Assembly (NCBI GenBank): GCA_964447925.1
Contig: CAYUUP010000005.1
Span: 1 to 38,062 of the forward strand
DNA length: 38,062 nt
Direction of reading: 5' to 3'
Source: CAYUUP01 sp964447925
GTDB taxonomy: Bacteria > Bacillota > Clostridia > Oscillospirales > Oscillospiraceae
The notes beneath the pieces were generated by a model, which did no database searches, was not told the origin of the DNA, and saw only the letters and a program-made list of their open reading frames with translations. Positions 23,930-32,839 of this stretch are shown piece by piece (the stretch's first letter is position 1; each line of letters opens with the position of its first letter). The position numbers and the translations under genes were made by a program.

Positions 23930-25770
23930 TGTATCAGCTCCCGAACCGCCGCCATAATACCCTCCACAGACAGCCCCAGTTCCTGCCGCAGGCGGGAAAC
24001 CGCGCCATGTACCACGAAGCCCTCGCCGGTATTCAGCAGCCGGATGGCGCGGGGGGCGATGCCCCGCTCTGCCATGGTGGAGGCCAGGATGCGGCCCACA
24101 CAATTCTTGGCCGTAACCTCCTCCACCGTCACCAGCCGACCTGTCCGAGCCACTGATTCAAACACCGGCCCGTCATCCAACGGCACTATCTGGTTCAATT
24201 TTAGTACCTCGGCAGAGATTCCCTCCTGCCGGAGCCGCTCCGCCGCCGCCAGCACGTTTCCGGTGAGGATGCCGTAGGTGACAAGGGTGACGTCCGTCCC
24301 CGCCCGGAGACAGGCGGTGTTTTCCCCGCCGCTGTCGGCGGTGTAGCCGTTCTCCCCGCCCCGGGGGTACCGGACGGCCACCGGCCCTTGGCAGTCATAG
24401 AGAGCCCATTCCAGCATTCGCCGCAACTCGGCAAAGCTGGCGGGAGACAGCACCGTTATACCGGGGATGGTGGAGAGATATGCGATGTCAAAGATCCCCT
24501 GGTGGGTAACACCATCCGCCCCCACCAGTCCGGCCCGATCAATGCCCAGCACCACGTGGAGCCGCTGGATAGCCACATCGTGGAGCAGCATATCGTAGCT
24601 CCGCTGCAAAAAGGTGGAATAGACCGCAAAAACAGGCAATGCCCCTTGTTTGGCGGCTCCGGCGCACATGGCCGCCGCGTGTCCCTCAGCGATGCCCACA
24701 TCAAAGATGCGCTCCGGAAACTGCCGGGCGAAGCCGTCCAGCCCGGTACCCGACTGCATGGCGGCAGTGACGGCGCAGATCCGCCCATCCTTCTCCGCCA
24801 GCCGGGTCAGTGTCTCACCAAAGACATCAGAGAAGCTCTCCCCCTCAGCGGCCAGAGGCAGACCGGTTTTAGGGTCAAAGGGGCCAATGCCGTGAAAGAG
24901 GTCGGGCCGCTGCTCCGCCGGGGGATATCCCTTGCCCTTCACCGTACGGATATGGAGTAAAACCGGTCCCTCCAGGCCGTCTGCCCACCGCACCAGCCGG
25001 GTCAGCTCAGACAGGTTATGTCCGTCCACCGGGCCAATATACTGAAAGCCCATCTCTTCAAAATAGCTGGACGGCAACAGCACACCCTTAATATTCTTCT
25101 TGATTTTATGAAAAAATCGGTAGACAGCTTTCCCGCCGGGGATGGAGCTTGTCACCCTGCGATAGCACTTCTTAAAATTGAGATAGGTGCGCCGCAGATG
25201 GTGCTTGGCCAGCAGAGTTGCCATGCCTCCCACATTCTTCTTGATGGACATCCCGTTATCGTTGAGGATGACCAGCATATTCTCTCCGCTGGCCCCCGCA
25301 TCTGAAAGGCCCTCGTGAGCTAACCCTCCGGTGAGTGCGCCATCGCCGATGACGGCAACAACCCGGTAGTCCTGGCCGGTGAGTTTTCTGGCGCGGGCCA
25401 TACCCAGGGCCACGGAGACGGAGTTTGAGGCGTGTCCCGCAATAAATGCGTCATGTTCACTTTCCGCCGGGGAGGGAAAGCCGGAGAGTCCTCCAAAGCG
25501 GCGGAGGGTGTCCATCCGCTCCCCCCGGCCCGTGAGCATTTTATGGACATAGCACTGGTGGCCCACATCAAATACCAGTCGATCCTTCGCCGTGTCAAAC
25601 ACCCGGTGGAGGGCCACCGTCAGCTCCACCGCCCCCAGGTTGGAGGCCAAGTGTCCGCCGGTCTTGGATACCGATTCCACCAGGGCACACCGAAGCTGAT
25701 TGCAGATTTCTTCTCCCTCCGCGTCGCTGATTTCAGACAAATTTGCAGTTTTCCAATCCATTTTGCTCAT
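23926..25770 (-). CDS. dxs: 1-deoxy-D-xylulose-5-phosphate synthase
   Basis: The 614-residue thiamine-diphosphate enzyme condenses pyruvate and glyceraldehyde 3-phosphate, the first step of the MEP isoprenoid pathway. Visible features are GGHLASNLGAVELT, DVGHQCYVHKMLTGR, the ThDP-binding GDGALTGG with a downstream NDN, YIGPVDGHN and HIRTVKGKGYPPAE. The C-terminal half has FDVGIAEGHAA and GVTHQG. The length fits the family. The start is ATG at 25770. Together with ispA upstream it forms an isoprenoid unit in the nusB-recN string. Confidence 0.97.
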   Translation of the reverse strand: MSKMDWKTANLSEISDAEGEEICNQLRCALVESVSKTGGHLASNLGAVELTVALHRVFDTAKDRLVFDVGHQCYVHKMLTGRGERMDTLRRFGGLSGFPSPAESEHDAFIAGHASNSVSVALGMARARKLTGQDYRVVAVIGDGALTGGLAHEGLSDAGASGENMLVILNDNGMSIKKNVGGMATLLAKHHLRRTYLNFKKCYRRVTSSIPGGKAVYRFFHKIKKNIKGVLLPSSYFEEMGFQYIGPVDGHNLSELTRLVRWADGLEGPVLLHIRTVKGKGYPPAEQRPDLFHGIGPFDPKTGLPLAAEGESFSDVFGETLTRLAEKDGRICAVTAAMQSGTGLDGFARQFPERIFDVGIAEGHAAAMCAGAAKQGALPVFAVYSTFLQRSYDMLLHDVAIQRLHVVLGIDRAGLVGADGVTHQGIFDIAYLSTIPGITVLSPASFAELRRMLEWALYDCQGPVAVRYPRGGENGYTADSGGENTACLRAGTDVTLVTYGILTGNVLAAAERLRQEGISAEVLKLNQIVPLDDGPVFESVARTGRLVTVEEVTAKNCVGRILASTMAERGIAPRAIRLLNTGEGFVVHGAVSRLRQELGLSVEGIMAAVRELIQ

Positions 25771-25796
25771 ACAACGGACTCCGTTCTCCCCTGCAC

Positions 25797-26267
25797 TTAT
25801 CTTGTCAGCATGATGGCCAGATTTATCCCGACGGTACTGATGACAATGCCCACCAGTGCCCCAAAAAAGACCTGCAGGGGGGTGTGTCCCAGCATCACCT
25901 TCAGCTTTAAGTCAAAGACCTCGGGAGGGCTTCCCTCCCACTGCTCCTTGAAAAAATTCAATATCTGCGCCTGCTTGCCCGTCTCCTGCCGGACATGGCA
26001 GGCGTCATACATCACCACCAGGGACAGGGCCACGGCAATGGCGAAGATGGGTGACCCGAAGCCGCACACCGCCCCGGTGGTGCAGGCACAGGCCACCACA
26101 AAGGCCGTATGGGAGCTGGGCATACCGCCCCCCTCCAGGAAGCGCTTCCAGTCAATTGCGCCCTCCACAATCCGCTGGATAATCCCCTTGGCCAACTGAG
26201 CCACCGCCCAGGCCACCACCCCAGTGGCCAGGATCAGATTTCCGCATACCCAGTTCAACTCATACAT
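25797..26267 (-). CDS. Divergent PAP2 family membrane protein (DUF212)
   Basis: The 156-residue protein has several hydrophobic segments and the motif GGGMPSSHTA (46-55) followed by GHTPLQVFFG, the signature of DUF212, an acid phosphatase/vanadium haloperoxidase-related family. It may act on a phosphorylated lipid such as an isoprenyl phosphate; its place between ispA and dxs agrees with that, but no substrate is established. I chose the ATG at 26267 with AGAGGAAG upstream; a longer frame to 26462 would overlap ispA. Confidence 0.87.
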   Translation of the reverse strand: MYELNWVCGNLILATGVVAWAVAQLAKGIIQRIVEGAIDWKRFLEGGGMPSSHTAFVVACACTTGAVCGFGSPIFAIAVALSLVVMYDACHVRQETGKQAQILNFFKEQWEGSPPEVFDLKLKVMLGHTPLQVFFGALVGIVISTVGINLAIMLTR

Positions 26268-26295
26268 AGACACGTCTTCCTCTCTTCTTTTATGG

Positions 26296-27171
26296 TCACT
26301 TCTCCCGCTGGGCCAGCCAGTCCGCCAGCCAGCAGAGGAAGCCCGTATCTGAAAAAGCGCCGGCAAGCGCGGCCTTTGCACGTGCCGTCTCCTCCTCCAC
26401 CCGGCGGCGGCAGCCGTCCAGGCCCAGCAGGGCGGCGAAGGTTGATTTTCCGCTGGCCGCATCCGAGCCAGGGGTCTTGCCCAGCGTTTCTGTATCGGCA
26501 GTACAGTCTAAAATATCATCCTGGATTTGAAAGGCCAGCCCTAGGGCTGCGGCATAATCCCGGGCAGCGGAGATCTGCTTCTCCGTCCCCCCGGCACACA
26601 GCACACCCATAATGCAGGCGGCCTCCAGCAGCGCACCTGTCTTCTTCCGGTGGAGGTCAGTAATCTCCTCCATCGTCAGAGATGCTTTCTCCCCCTCCAT
26701 ATCCAGCTGCTGACCGCCGCACATCCCGGCAGCCCCTGCAGCCCGAGCCAGTTCCCAGCCCGCTTTGGCCCGCCGCTCCCCGGAAACCGGGGCGGACAGC
26801 ACCAACTCAAAGGCCAGCGCCTGAAGGGCATCCCCCGCCAGGGTGGCGGTGTACTCTCCAAAGGCCACATGGCAGGTGGGCTTTCCCCGGCGAAGCGTAT
26901 CATTGTCCATACAAGGCAGATCGTCGTGAATCAGGGAGTAGGTGTGCAGGGCCTCCACGCCGAAGGCCGCAGACAGGGCGTCTGTCTCCTCCCCGTCTGC
27001 AGCCCGGCAAAAGGCCAGGGTCAGCACCGGCCGGATGCGCTTTCCCCCAGCCAGCAGGCTGTAGCGCATGGCATCATACAGCCGCCGCTGGGGGACATCC
27101 TCCGTCAGGAGGGCGCGCAGGCCGCTCTCCACCAGCCGGTGGTACCGCTCAAATTCCCGCTCGAATTCCAT
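26296..27171 (-). CDS. ispA: Polyprenyl (farnesyl/geranyl) diphosphate synthase
   Basis: The 291-residue enzyme is an all-trans prenyl transferase that extends allylic diphosphates with isopentenyl diphosphate. The first aspartate-rich motif is DDLPCMD (83-89), preceded by HTYSLIH. The second is QDDILD. AGGKRIRP and GGQQLDMEGE are also family marks. FPP synthase is most likely, though chain length cannot be fixed by eye. The ATG at 27171 lies one base after the xseB stop codon, with GGAG upstream. XseA-xseB-ispA-dxs is a standard bacterial gene order. Confidence 0.95.
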   Translation of the reverse strand: MEFEREFERYHRLVESGLRALLTEDVPQRRLYDAMRYSLLAGGKRIRPVLTLAFCRAADGEETDALSAAFGVEALHTYSLIHDDLPCMDNDTLRRGKPTCHVAFGEYTATLAGDALQALAFELVLSAPVSGERRAKAGWELARAAGAAGMCGGQQLDMEGEKASLTMEEITDLHRKKTGALLEAACIMGVLCAGGTEKQISAARDYAAALGLAFQIQDDILDCTADTETLGKTPGSDAASGKSTFAALLGLDGCRRRVEEETARAKAALAGAFSDTGFLCWLADWLAQREK

Positions 27172-27172
27172 T

Positions 27173-27403
27173 TCACTCCACCCCGTCAAAGGGCGTTTCC
27201 ACTGGCTGTCCCTCTGCTCCTGCCTGAAGCAGGACAACCTTCTGCTCAGCGCTGTCCAGCAGTTTGGAACACTCTCCGGCCAGCCTTGTCCCCTCTTCAA
27301 ACAGGCTAATGGCCTCCTCCAGCGGACTCTCCCCCCGCTCCAGCAGGGAGACGATCTCCTCCAGCCGCTTCATGGATCCCTCAAAGCTCTTCTTCTCTGC
27401 CAC
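27173..27403 (-). CDS. xseB: Exodeoxyribonuclease VII small subunit
   Basis: The 76-residue protein is helical and carries the XseB pattern FEGSMKRLEEIVSLLERGE, then SPLEEAISLFEEGTRL. It binds the XseA large subunit to form exonuclease VII, which degrades single-stranded DNA. The start is GTG at 27403, with AAGGAGG upstream and two bases after the xseA stop codon. Its position between xseA and ispA supports the call. Confidence 0.95.
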   Translation of the reverse strand: MAEKKSFEGSMKRLEEIVSLLERGESPLEEAISLFEEGTRLAGECSKLLDSAEQKVVLLQAGAEGQPVETPFDGVE

Positions 27404-27405
27404 CG

Positions 27406-28611
27406 TTAAAATTCCTCCTTGTCCTCCACTGTACAGGTCAGCGCTCCGTCCGCCATCCGCAAGTTCAGCCGATCACCCGGCTCTGCCCCCGCCACCGATG
27501 TCAGTACCCGGCCCTGCTCATCCTGAACCACAGAATAGCCCCGGCCCAGTACCTTCAGCGGACTGAGCGCGTCCAGCGAAGCGGCCAGACCGGCCATTCG
27601 ACGCCGCTGCTCCGCCACCGTCCCGGCGAAGCCGACCAGCAGCCGCTGCCGCAGATAGTCCAGCGTCTCCCGGCGTGTCTCCACCGGAAAGAGGGGATTT
27701 GTCAGCCCCCGGCTTTCCCGGCAGCATTCCAGCCTACGCTGCTCCGTCTCCAGCCGTCCCTGCATAGCCCGTGCCATCCGGCGCTTCATCTGCAGCAATT
27801 CGGCGGATACCTCCTCCCGGTCGGGGACTGCCAACTCCGCCGCGTTGGAGGGCGTGGCAGCTCGGAGGTCGGCCACAAAGTCGGAGATGGAAACATCCGG
27901 CTCATGGCCCACGGCGGAGATGACAGGAATTTCTGACGCGTAAATTGCCCGTGCAAGCCCCTCATCCTGAAAAGCCCAGAGATCCTCCGCCGAGCCGCCG
28001 CCCCGTCCGATAATGAGCAAATCAGCGGCACGGACGGCGTTGGCCCATTGAAGGGCTGCAATCAATTCACCGGGGGCTTCTTCTCCCTGCACACGGCTGG
28101 GGATCACCCGCACCCGGCTCATGGGCCATCTGACTCCCAAAATGCGGATCATGTCCCGTACCGCCGCCCCAGAGGGGGAAGTGATAAGGGCAATGGTACC
28201 GGGATAGGCAGGCAAGGGCCGCTTGTGTCCGGAGTCAAACAGCCCCTCCCGGTATAGCTTTTCCTTGCGCTGCTCAAAGGCCAGATAAAGCTCCCCCAGC
28301 CCGTCGGGGGCCATGGTGTCGGCATAGAGCTGATACTGCCCCCGCTGGGGATAGACCGCCACCCGGCCAGTCACCACTACCTGCATCCCGTTTTCCGGCT
28401 GGAAGCGCAGACGAGCGGCAGCGCTGCGGAACATGACGCAGGAGATGGCCCCTTCGCCGTCCTTTAGGGAAAAATAGTGATGACCGGAGGCATAGCATTT
28501 ATAGTTAGAAAGTTCCCCCCGGACGGCCACATCGGACAGCAGCCGGTCCCCATCCAGCAGGGCTTTGATATATCGGTTGATTTGGGTAACACTGTAAATT
28601 TGCCGGTTCAT
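27406..28611 (-). CDS. xseA: Exodeoxyribonuclease VII large subunit
   Basis: The 401-residue protein has an N-terminal OB fold (VTQINRYIKALLD, VRGELSNYK, GHHYFSLKD) and a catalytic core with ALITSPSGAAVRD, IIGRGGGSAEDLW and SAVGHEPD. A coiled-coil region from about 275 binds XseB, and the C-terminus has LGRGYSVV. The family is usually about 400-450 residues, so this is full length. The ATG overlaps the stop codon of the Kae1-like gene (ATGA). Confidence 0.96.
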   Translation of the reverse strand: MNRQIYSVTQINRYIKALLDGDRLLSDVAVRGELSNYKCYASGHHYFSLKDGEGAISCVMFRSAAARLRFQPENGMQVVVTGRVAVYPQRGQYQLYADTMAPDGLGELYLAFEQRKEKLYREGLFDSGHKRPLPAYPGTIALITSPSGAAVRDMIRILGVRWPMSRVRVIPSRVQGEEAPGELIAALQWANAVRAADLLIIGRGGGSAEDLWAFQDEGLARAIYASEIPVISAVGHEPDVSISDFVADLRAATPSNAAELAVPDREEVSAELLQMKRRMARAMQGRLETEQRRLECCRESRGLTNPLFPVETRRETLDYLRQRLLVGFAGTVAEQRRRMAGLAASLDALSPLKVLGRGYSVVQDEQGRVLTSVAGAEPGDRLNLRMADGALTCTVEDKEEF

Positions 28612-29543
28612 CCCATCTCTCCCCGTTCCAGGCTGCGGAGGGCCAGCAGGGCCACCCCCATGGCGTTGTCAGTGGAATAGGCTGGCATGGCAAAGGCCGC
28701 CCCCTCCATCACCTGCCGTAGCAGGCTGTTAGACGCCACCCCGCCGGAGAAAAGTACAGGCAGTCCGGGGTACTCCCTCTGTGCCGTCTCGGTAATCCGC
28801 CGGACGGTGTGTGCCACAGTCAGCAGGACGAACCGGGCAATATCGGCTGGTTCCCCGCCCTTCTCGGCACGCTGCTTTGCCTGGTTCTCCATGCCGGAAA
28901 GGGAAAAGCACAGGCCGGTAAGCCGGACAGCGAACCAGTCCTCCCGTTCGCTCTGCCGGGCCAGTTCATCCAGAGCGGCCCCGGCGGGAAAGTTCAGTCC
29001 CAGCAGCTTACCCGCCCGGTCGATGAGCTGACCGGCGGAGATGTCCGTGGTGCCGCCAATGCGGGCTGCACGGACATTGCTGCCCTCCGGCTCTACCAAC
29101 AACAGCTCCGTAGTCCCCCCGGAGAGATGCCAGGCCAGATGGGGCTTGTCCAGCAGTTCCATCCGTCCCGCCGACCAGCAGGCAGCAGCAATATGCCCCT
29201 GCTGGTGCGAGCAGGCAAAAAAGGGGACACCCAATGTCTTTGCAATGCTCTCCCCTTGGGAAGCCCCGGCCAGAAAGCATGGCATATAGGAGCCCTCCAC
29301 CCAGCGAGGCCGGGTGCTGGCCCCCACCACGGCAATATTTTGCAGCCAGTCCTCCGCTCGGAGAATCTCCAGCTGTCCCGGCAGACAGCGAACATGCTGA
29401 AACAGGGCCTCGCTCTGGCGCAGGCCCAACGCACCCGCCGGCACGTCCAACAGCCGTCCGGCGTTTGATCCCATTCCGTCCGCCCGGCAGACGGCGGCGG
29501 AAGTGGTGTAGTTGCTGGTATCCAGCCCCAGGGCGGCAGTCAC
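28608..29543 (-). CDS. Kae1/TsaD-like domain protein (TsaD paralogue)
   Basis: The 311-residue protein has the Kae1/TsaD ASKHA fold. It starts ALGLDTSNYTTS. The metal site HxxxH appears as H113-QQG-H117, and the later ligand as D292 in TDNAMGVALLA. GGVASNSLLR and KLLGLNFPAG are also present. The typical SGGHT is SGGTT here. TsaD makes the threonylcarbamoyl modification on tRNA A37. This copy lies between nusB and xseA, not beside tsaB/tsaE, so it is more likely a paralogue of unknown role than the main TsaD. The start is GTG, overlapping the nusB stop codon (GTGA). Confidence 0.82.
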   Translation of the reverse strand: MTAALGLDTSNYTTSAAVCRADGMGSNAGRLLDVPAGALGLRQSEALFQHVRCLPGQLEILRAEDWLQNIAVVGASTRPRWVEGSYMPCFLAGASQGESIAKTLGVPFFACSHQQGHIAAACWSAGRMELLDKPHLAWHLSGGTTELLLVEPEGSNVRAARIGGTTDISAGQLIDRAGKLLGLNFPAGAALDELARQSEREDWFAVRLTGLCFSLSGMENQAKQRAEKGGEPADIARFVLLTVAHTVRRITETAQREYPGLPVLFSGGVASNSLLRQVMEGAAFAMPAYSTDNAMGVALLALRSLERGEMG

Positions 29544-29998
29544 CGCTGTACTCCCAGCTCCTGCCGGACAAAGCTGCCCAGCACACCGTTGAGAAATCCA
29601 ACCACCTTGTCATCCTCATAGCGCTTTGCAATTTCCACAGCGGCGTTGATGGCGGAAGCCACGGGAATCTCGTGGGGCAGGTACATACACTCAAACATGG
29701 CCACCCGCATCACAGCCGCCGCCACCCGGGGAATGCGGTCGAAAGCCCAGCCGATGGCATACTTTTCAATGTAGCCGTCCAGCTCATAGCCGTGTTCCGA
29801 TACGCCGGTGATGATGCGGGTCAGATAAGCTGTCTGCTTCTCATCGGGCATCTCGTTATATAACATGCACTCCTCCCCCCTGGACTGAAAGCACTCCTCC
29901 GTGAGTGTACGTTCCAAAAGGGCCTGTGCCGTCTCATTGGAAAAACCCAGTTCAAAGGCCAGATGCACCGCAAGCTCCCGGGCCGCTGTTCTCGTCAT
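29540..29998 (-). CDS. nusB: Transcription antitermination factor NusB
   Basis: The 152-residue all-helical protein starts with TRTAARELAVHLAFELGF and carries the conserved C-terminal region LPHEIPVASAINAAVEIAKRY followed by FLNGVLGS. NusB binds the boxA RNA with NusE (S10) to prevent early termination in rRNA operons. The ATG follows GGGAGG. It is the first gene of the long minus-strand string to recN, with a predicted -10 box about 50 bases upstream. Confidence 0.94.
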   Translation of the reverse strand: MTRTAARELAVHLAFELGFSNETAQALLERTLTEECFQSRGEECMLYNEMPDEKQTAYLTRIITGVSEHGYELDGYIEKYAIGWAFDRIPRVAAAVMRVAMFECMYLPHEIPVASAINAAVEIAKRYEDDKVVGFLNGVLGSFVRQELGVQR

Positions 29999-30046
29999 GC
30001 AGACGCCTCCCTGTTAAACCTTATAATCCCCAAACTTAACCACTCT

Positions 30047-30075
30047 ATTATACACTGTTCCCTTGAAAAAGGGAA
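30047..30075 (-). promoter_or_regulatory. Predicted promoter for the nusB operon
   Basis: A perfect TATAAT (30047-30052, minus strand) is preceded directly by TG. The -35 region falls 17 bases away and is poor (TTCCCT, 3/6). It lies in the 132-base gap between pyrD and nusB. The -35 region lies inside the arm of the pyrD terminator hairpin. Confidence 0.5.
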
Positions 30076-30098
30076 GAAAAACTTTTTTCTTCCCTTTT
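30067..30098 (-). terminator. Strong terminator of the pyr operon
   Basis: A perfect 14-bp inverted repeat (AAAAGGGAAGAAAA with TTTTCTTCCCTTTT) encloses a four-base loop. It starts about 30 bases after the pyrD stop codon. The stem ends in T-rich sequence on both strands, so it could work in either direction. It isolates the pyr operon from nusB. Confidence 0.8.
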
Positions 30099-30130
30099 CC
30101 TGTTCTTTCTTCGGATTGTAATGGGGCAAT

Positions 30131-31039
30131 TTACCAGGCCCGCACCCCGCCAGTCAGCTCCCGCACCGGCCGGTCCCCGGTGATCTCCGCCAGCTTGTCC
30201 CGGATGCGCAGTGGTGCGTAGGGATCCGCGAAGCAGGCGGTACCCACTGCCACCGCCGTAGCTCCCGCCAGCATCAGCTCTGCGGCATCCGCCCCGGAAG
30301 AAATACCCCCCATGCCTAAAATGGGCAGATCCACAGCCTGTGCCACCTCCCATACCATCCGCACCGCCACTGGCAGGACAGCAGGGCCAGAAAGTCCACC
30401 GGTATTCATTTTCAGGATAGGCCGTCTGGTTTTTATGTCGATACGCATGCCTCGGAGCGTATTAATAAGGGAGAGAGCATCTGCGCCGGCATCGGCCACT
30501 GCCCGTGCGATCTCCGTGATGTCGGTGACATTGGGTGACAGCTTCACCATCACCGGCAGGGCGGAATGTGCCTTGGCCGTCTCCGTCACCTCGGCTGCCA
30601 GCGCCGGCCTGGTGCCGTAAGCCAGCCCTCCCGCCTTGACGTTAGGGCAGGAGATGTTTACCTCGATCATGTCTACCCCCGCCCGGGAGAGCTTCTCGCA
30701 CATAACGCCATATTCCTCTGGGGTGTTGCCGGAAATATTGGCAATGATCTTCACGTCGTGCTGTCGCAGCCAGGGCAGCTCAGCTTCAATAAAAGCGTCC
30801 ACGCCGGGATTCTGCAGACCCACGGAGTTGAGGATGCCCATGGGCGTCTCAGCGATACGGGGGGGCGGATTGCCCTCTCTGGGATGGAGCGTTAAGCCCT
30901 TGACACAGATTCCGCCCAGCTCACTCAAGTCATAGAACTGACCGTATTCCCGTCCAAAGCCGAAGGTGCCTGATGCCATCACGATTGGATTTTTTAGCGT
31001 GACCCCCGCCAGCGTCACCATCAGATCAGGTCCGCTCAC
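30131..31039 (-). CDS. pyrD: Dihydroorotate dehydrogenase B, catalytic subunit
   Basis: The 302-residue flavoenzyme oxidises dihydroorotate to orotate. The class 1 motifs are VTLAGVTLKNPIVMASGTFGFG, NISGNTPEEY, and EVNISCPN, which holds the catalytic cysteine typical of class 1. LSLINTLRGMRID, NTGGLSGPAV and GMGGISSG bind FMN. Cysteine as base and the neighbouring pyrK identify class 1B, which uses NAD through PyrK. The start is a GTG at 31039 overlapping the pyrK stop codon (GTGA), with GGAGG upstream; an ATG six codons later is possible. It ends the operon before the hairpin at 30067-30098. Confidence 0.96.
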   Translation of the reverse strand: MSGPDLMVTLAGVTLKNPIVMASGTFGFGREYGQFYDLSELGGICVKGLTLHPREGNPPPRIAETPMGILNSVGLQNPGVDAFIEAELPWLRQHDVKIIANISGNTPEEYGVMCEKLSRAGVDMIEVNISCPNVKAGGLAYGTRPALAAEVTETAKAHSALPVMVKLSPNVTDITEIARAVADAGADALSLINTLRGMRIDIKTRRPILKMNTGGLSGPAVLPVAVRMVWEVAQAVDLPILGMGGISSGADAAELMLAGATAVAVGTACFADPYAPLRIRDKLAEITGDRPVRELTGGVRAW

Positions 31040-31791
31040 GACCAGTCCACCTCCTCTGCCATAAATACCGGGCCATCCTTGCAGACGTGGCGGTAAGCCC
31101 CGTCCGCCATCTTGCAGGCGCACACCAGGCAAGCGCCCACACCGCAGCCCATCCGCTCCTCCATGGAAACCTGGCAGGGGATCCCAAAATCCCGAGCCGC
31201 CGCCGCCACCGATTTCAGCATGGGCCGGGGGCCGCAGGCCAGCACAGCGGAGATATCGTTCTCCTCCGCCAGCAACTTCCGCACCACATTGGAGACAAAG
31301 CCATGATACCCCAGGGTTCCATCATCGGTGGAGATCATCGTTCGCCCCAGGGCCTCAAATTCTCCTAACAGCATGGCATTCTCTCTGGAACGGAAGCCCA
31401 AAGCGGCCACCGCCCCTCCGGGAGCAGCCTTTGCCGCGTAGAGCAGCGGCGGGACGCCAATCCCGCCCCCGGTCACCAGCACCCGGCCGGACTCCGGCAG
31501 GGCATAGCCCCGGCCCAGTGGGCCAAGGATATCCAGCGTTTCCCCCGGCTGACGGCAGGCAAGCCATTCCGTCCCACGGCCCCGCACCTCAAGGACAATG
31601 CGGAGCGCGCCCTGTCCCACATCGCAAATGGATATGGGCCTGCGGAGCAAATTGGCCTCCCCGCAACGGATATGAACGAACTGGCCGGGCTGGGCGGTGG
31701 TACTGATGATTTCTGATTGCAGCGTAAAGGACCAGGCAGCGGCATTTAAGCGTTCCGCCGCCAGAATTACACAATTTTCTTGTGCCGGCAT
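31036..31791 (-). CDS. pyrK: Dihydroorotate dehydrogenase B, electron transfer subunit
   Basis: The 251-residue protein passes electrons from PyrD to NAD. It has a ferredoxin-reductase-like FAD domain with RRPISI (51-56), an NAD-binding domain with VTGGGIGVPPLL, and a 2Fe-2S site of C216, C221, C224 and C237 in the context ERMGCGVGACLVCACK. This site is specific to PyrK. The ATG follows AAGGAG. It is coupled to pyrD by an overlapping stop and start. A 72-base gap separates it from pyrF. Confidence 0.96.
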   Translation of the reverse strand: MPAQENCVILAAERLNAAAWSFTLQSEIISTTAQPGQFVHIRCGEANLLRRPISICDVGQGALRIVLEVRGRGTEWLACRQPGETLDILGPLGRGYALPESGRVLVTGGGIGVPPLLYAAKAAPGGAVAALGFRSRENAMLLGEFEALGRTMISTDDGTLGYHGFVSNVVRKLLAEENDISAVLACGPRPMLKSVAAAARDFGIPCQVSMEERMGCGVGACLVCACKMADGAYRHVCKDGPVFMAEEVDWS

Positions 31792-31863
31792 GTCAATCTC
31801 CTTTTTTATCTCACCGAATCCCCAATATACTTTCCAGGCGATTCGCCTTGTCTCCTGGCGCTA

Positions 31864-32787
31864 TCATTCTGGTTCGACCACCTGATCCAGATCCGCTTTC
31901 ATTTGGAGAGCGGCCACCCGTGCAGCAGACTGGTAATCCCTGCCGTCACCCCCGGTTTTCTGCCAGGCGGCGAAGATGCCCCGAGAGGAGTTGACAATGG
32001 CCCCATGGCCCCTCTCGTCAAAGGCCCCAGCCACATCCTCCGCCGTCCCGCCTTGGGCGCCGTAGCCCGGCACCAGGAAGAAGGTGTGGGGCAGCCGCTG
32101 CCGCAGCTCTCTCAGCTGGGCAGGGTAGGTTGCCCCCACCACGGCGCCACAGCGGGAAAAGCCATACGTTCCCTCTGTCCCGGCGCCCCATTTTTCAATC
32201 AACTCACCCATGACGGCATAGACCGGCTGGCCGTCCAGCTCCCTGTCCTGCAAATCGCCGGAGCTTGGATTGGATGTCTTTGCCAGCACAAAGAGGCTCT
32301 TGTCGTGGGCTGCCGCTTCCTTCAGAAAGGGGCGCACGGCATCAGTTCCCATATAGCCATTGACGGTGACGCAGTCCACGTCAAAAGCGGGACAGTCAAG
32401 GTTCCCTACCTTTGTTGTTCCCAGCCAGCCCTGGGCATAGGCGGCGGCGGTGGTCCCGATGTCCCCCCGCTTGATGTCAGCAATGACATAGAGTCCCTTT
32501 TCTCTTGCATAGGAGATGGTGTCCAACAGCACCTCCATACCCGGGCAGCCCAGGGCCTCATAGTAGGCAGCCTGAGGCTTAACGGCGGGCACCACATCAT
32601 ACAAGGCGTCGATCAGTCCTCGGTTAAACTCCCGAAGAGCCGCCGCCGCCGCTTGCAGCGTCTCCCCATAGCGGGAAATGGACTCCTTCAGGATGTAGGG
32701 CGGGATATGTTCCACCCGGGCATCCAGCCCCGCCACCGTAGGATTTTTCTTTTTGATAATAGCCGCTTGCAGCCGATCAAAGGACAT
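31864..32787 (-). CDS. pyrF: Orotidine 5'-phosphate decarboxylase (type 2)
   Basis: The 307-residue enzyme makes UMP from OMP. The catalytic motif is ADIKRGDIG, with the Lys-Asp pair of the active site. The N-terminus has NPTVAGLDAR and the C-terminus LVPGYGAQGG and IVNSSRGI, which contact the phosphate. The length of about 300 is that of the type 2 subfamily rather than the short form of about 230. The ATG follows GAGGAG. It is downstream of pyrC in the same operon. Confidence 0.95.
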   Translation of the reverse strand: MSFDRLQAAIIKKKNPTVAGLDARVEHIPPYILKESISRYGETLQAAAAALREFNRGLIDALYDVVPAVKPQAAYYEALGCPGMEVLLDTISYAREKGLYVIADIKRGDIGTTAAAYAQGWLGTTKVGNLDCPAFDVDCVTVNGYMGTDAVRPFLKEAAAHDKSLFVLAKTSNPSSGDLQDRELDGQPVYAVMGELIEKWGAGTEGTYGFSRCGAVVGATYPAQLRELRQRLPHTFFLVPGYGAQGGTAEDVAGAFDERGHGAIVNSSRGIFAAWQKTGGDGRDYQSAARVAALQMKADLDQVVEPE

Positions 32788-32839
32788 AGAATCTTCTCCT
32801 CACTTCTTTTTCACTATCGTGCGCCAGGGCAAACGCAGA

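Noticed and set aside
31834..31858. Attenuator hairpin between pyrF and pyrK
   Set aside because: The repeat is just 5 bp (CCAGG/CCTGG) around 15 bases with no T-run; it could easily be chance.
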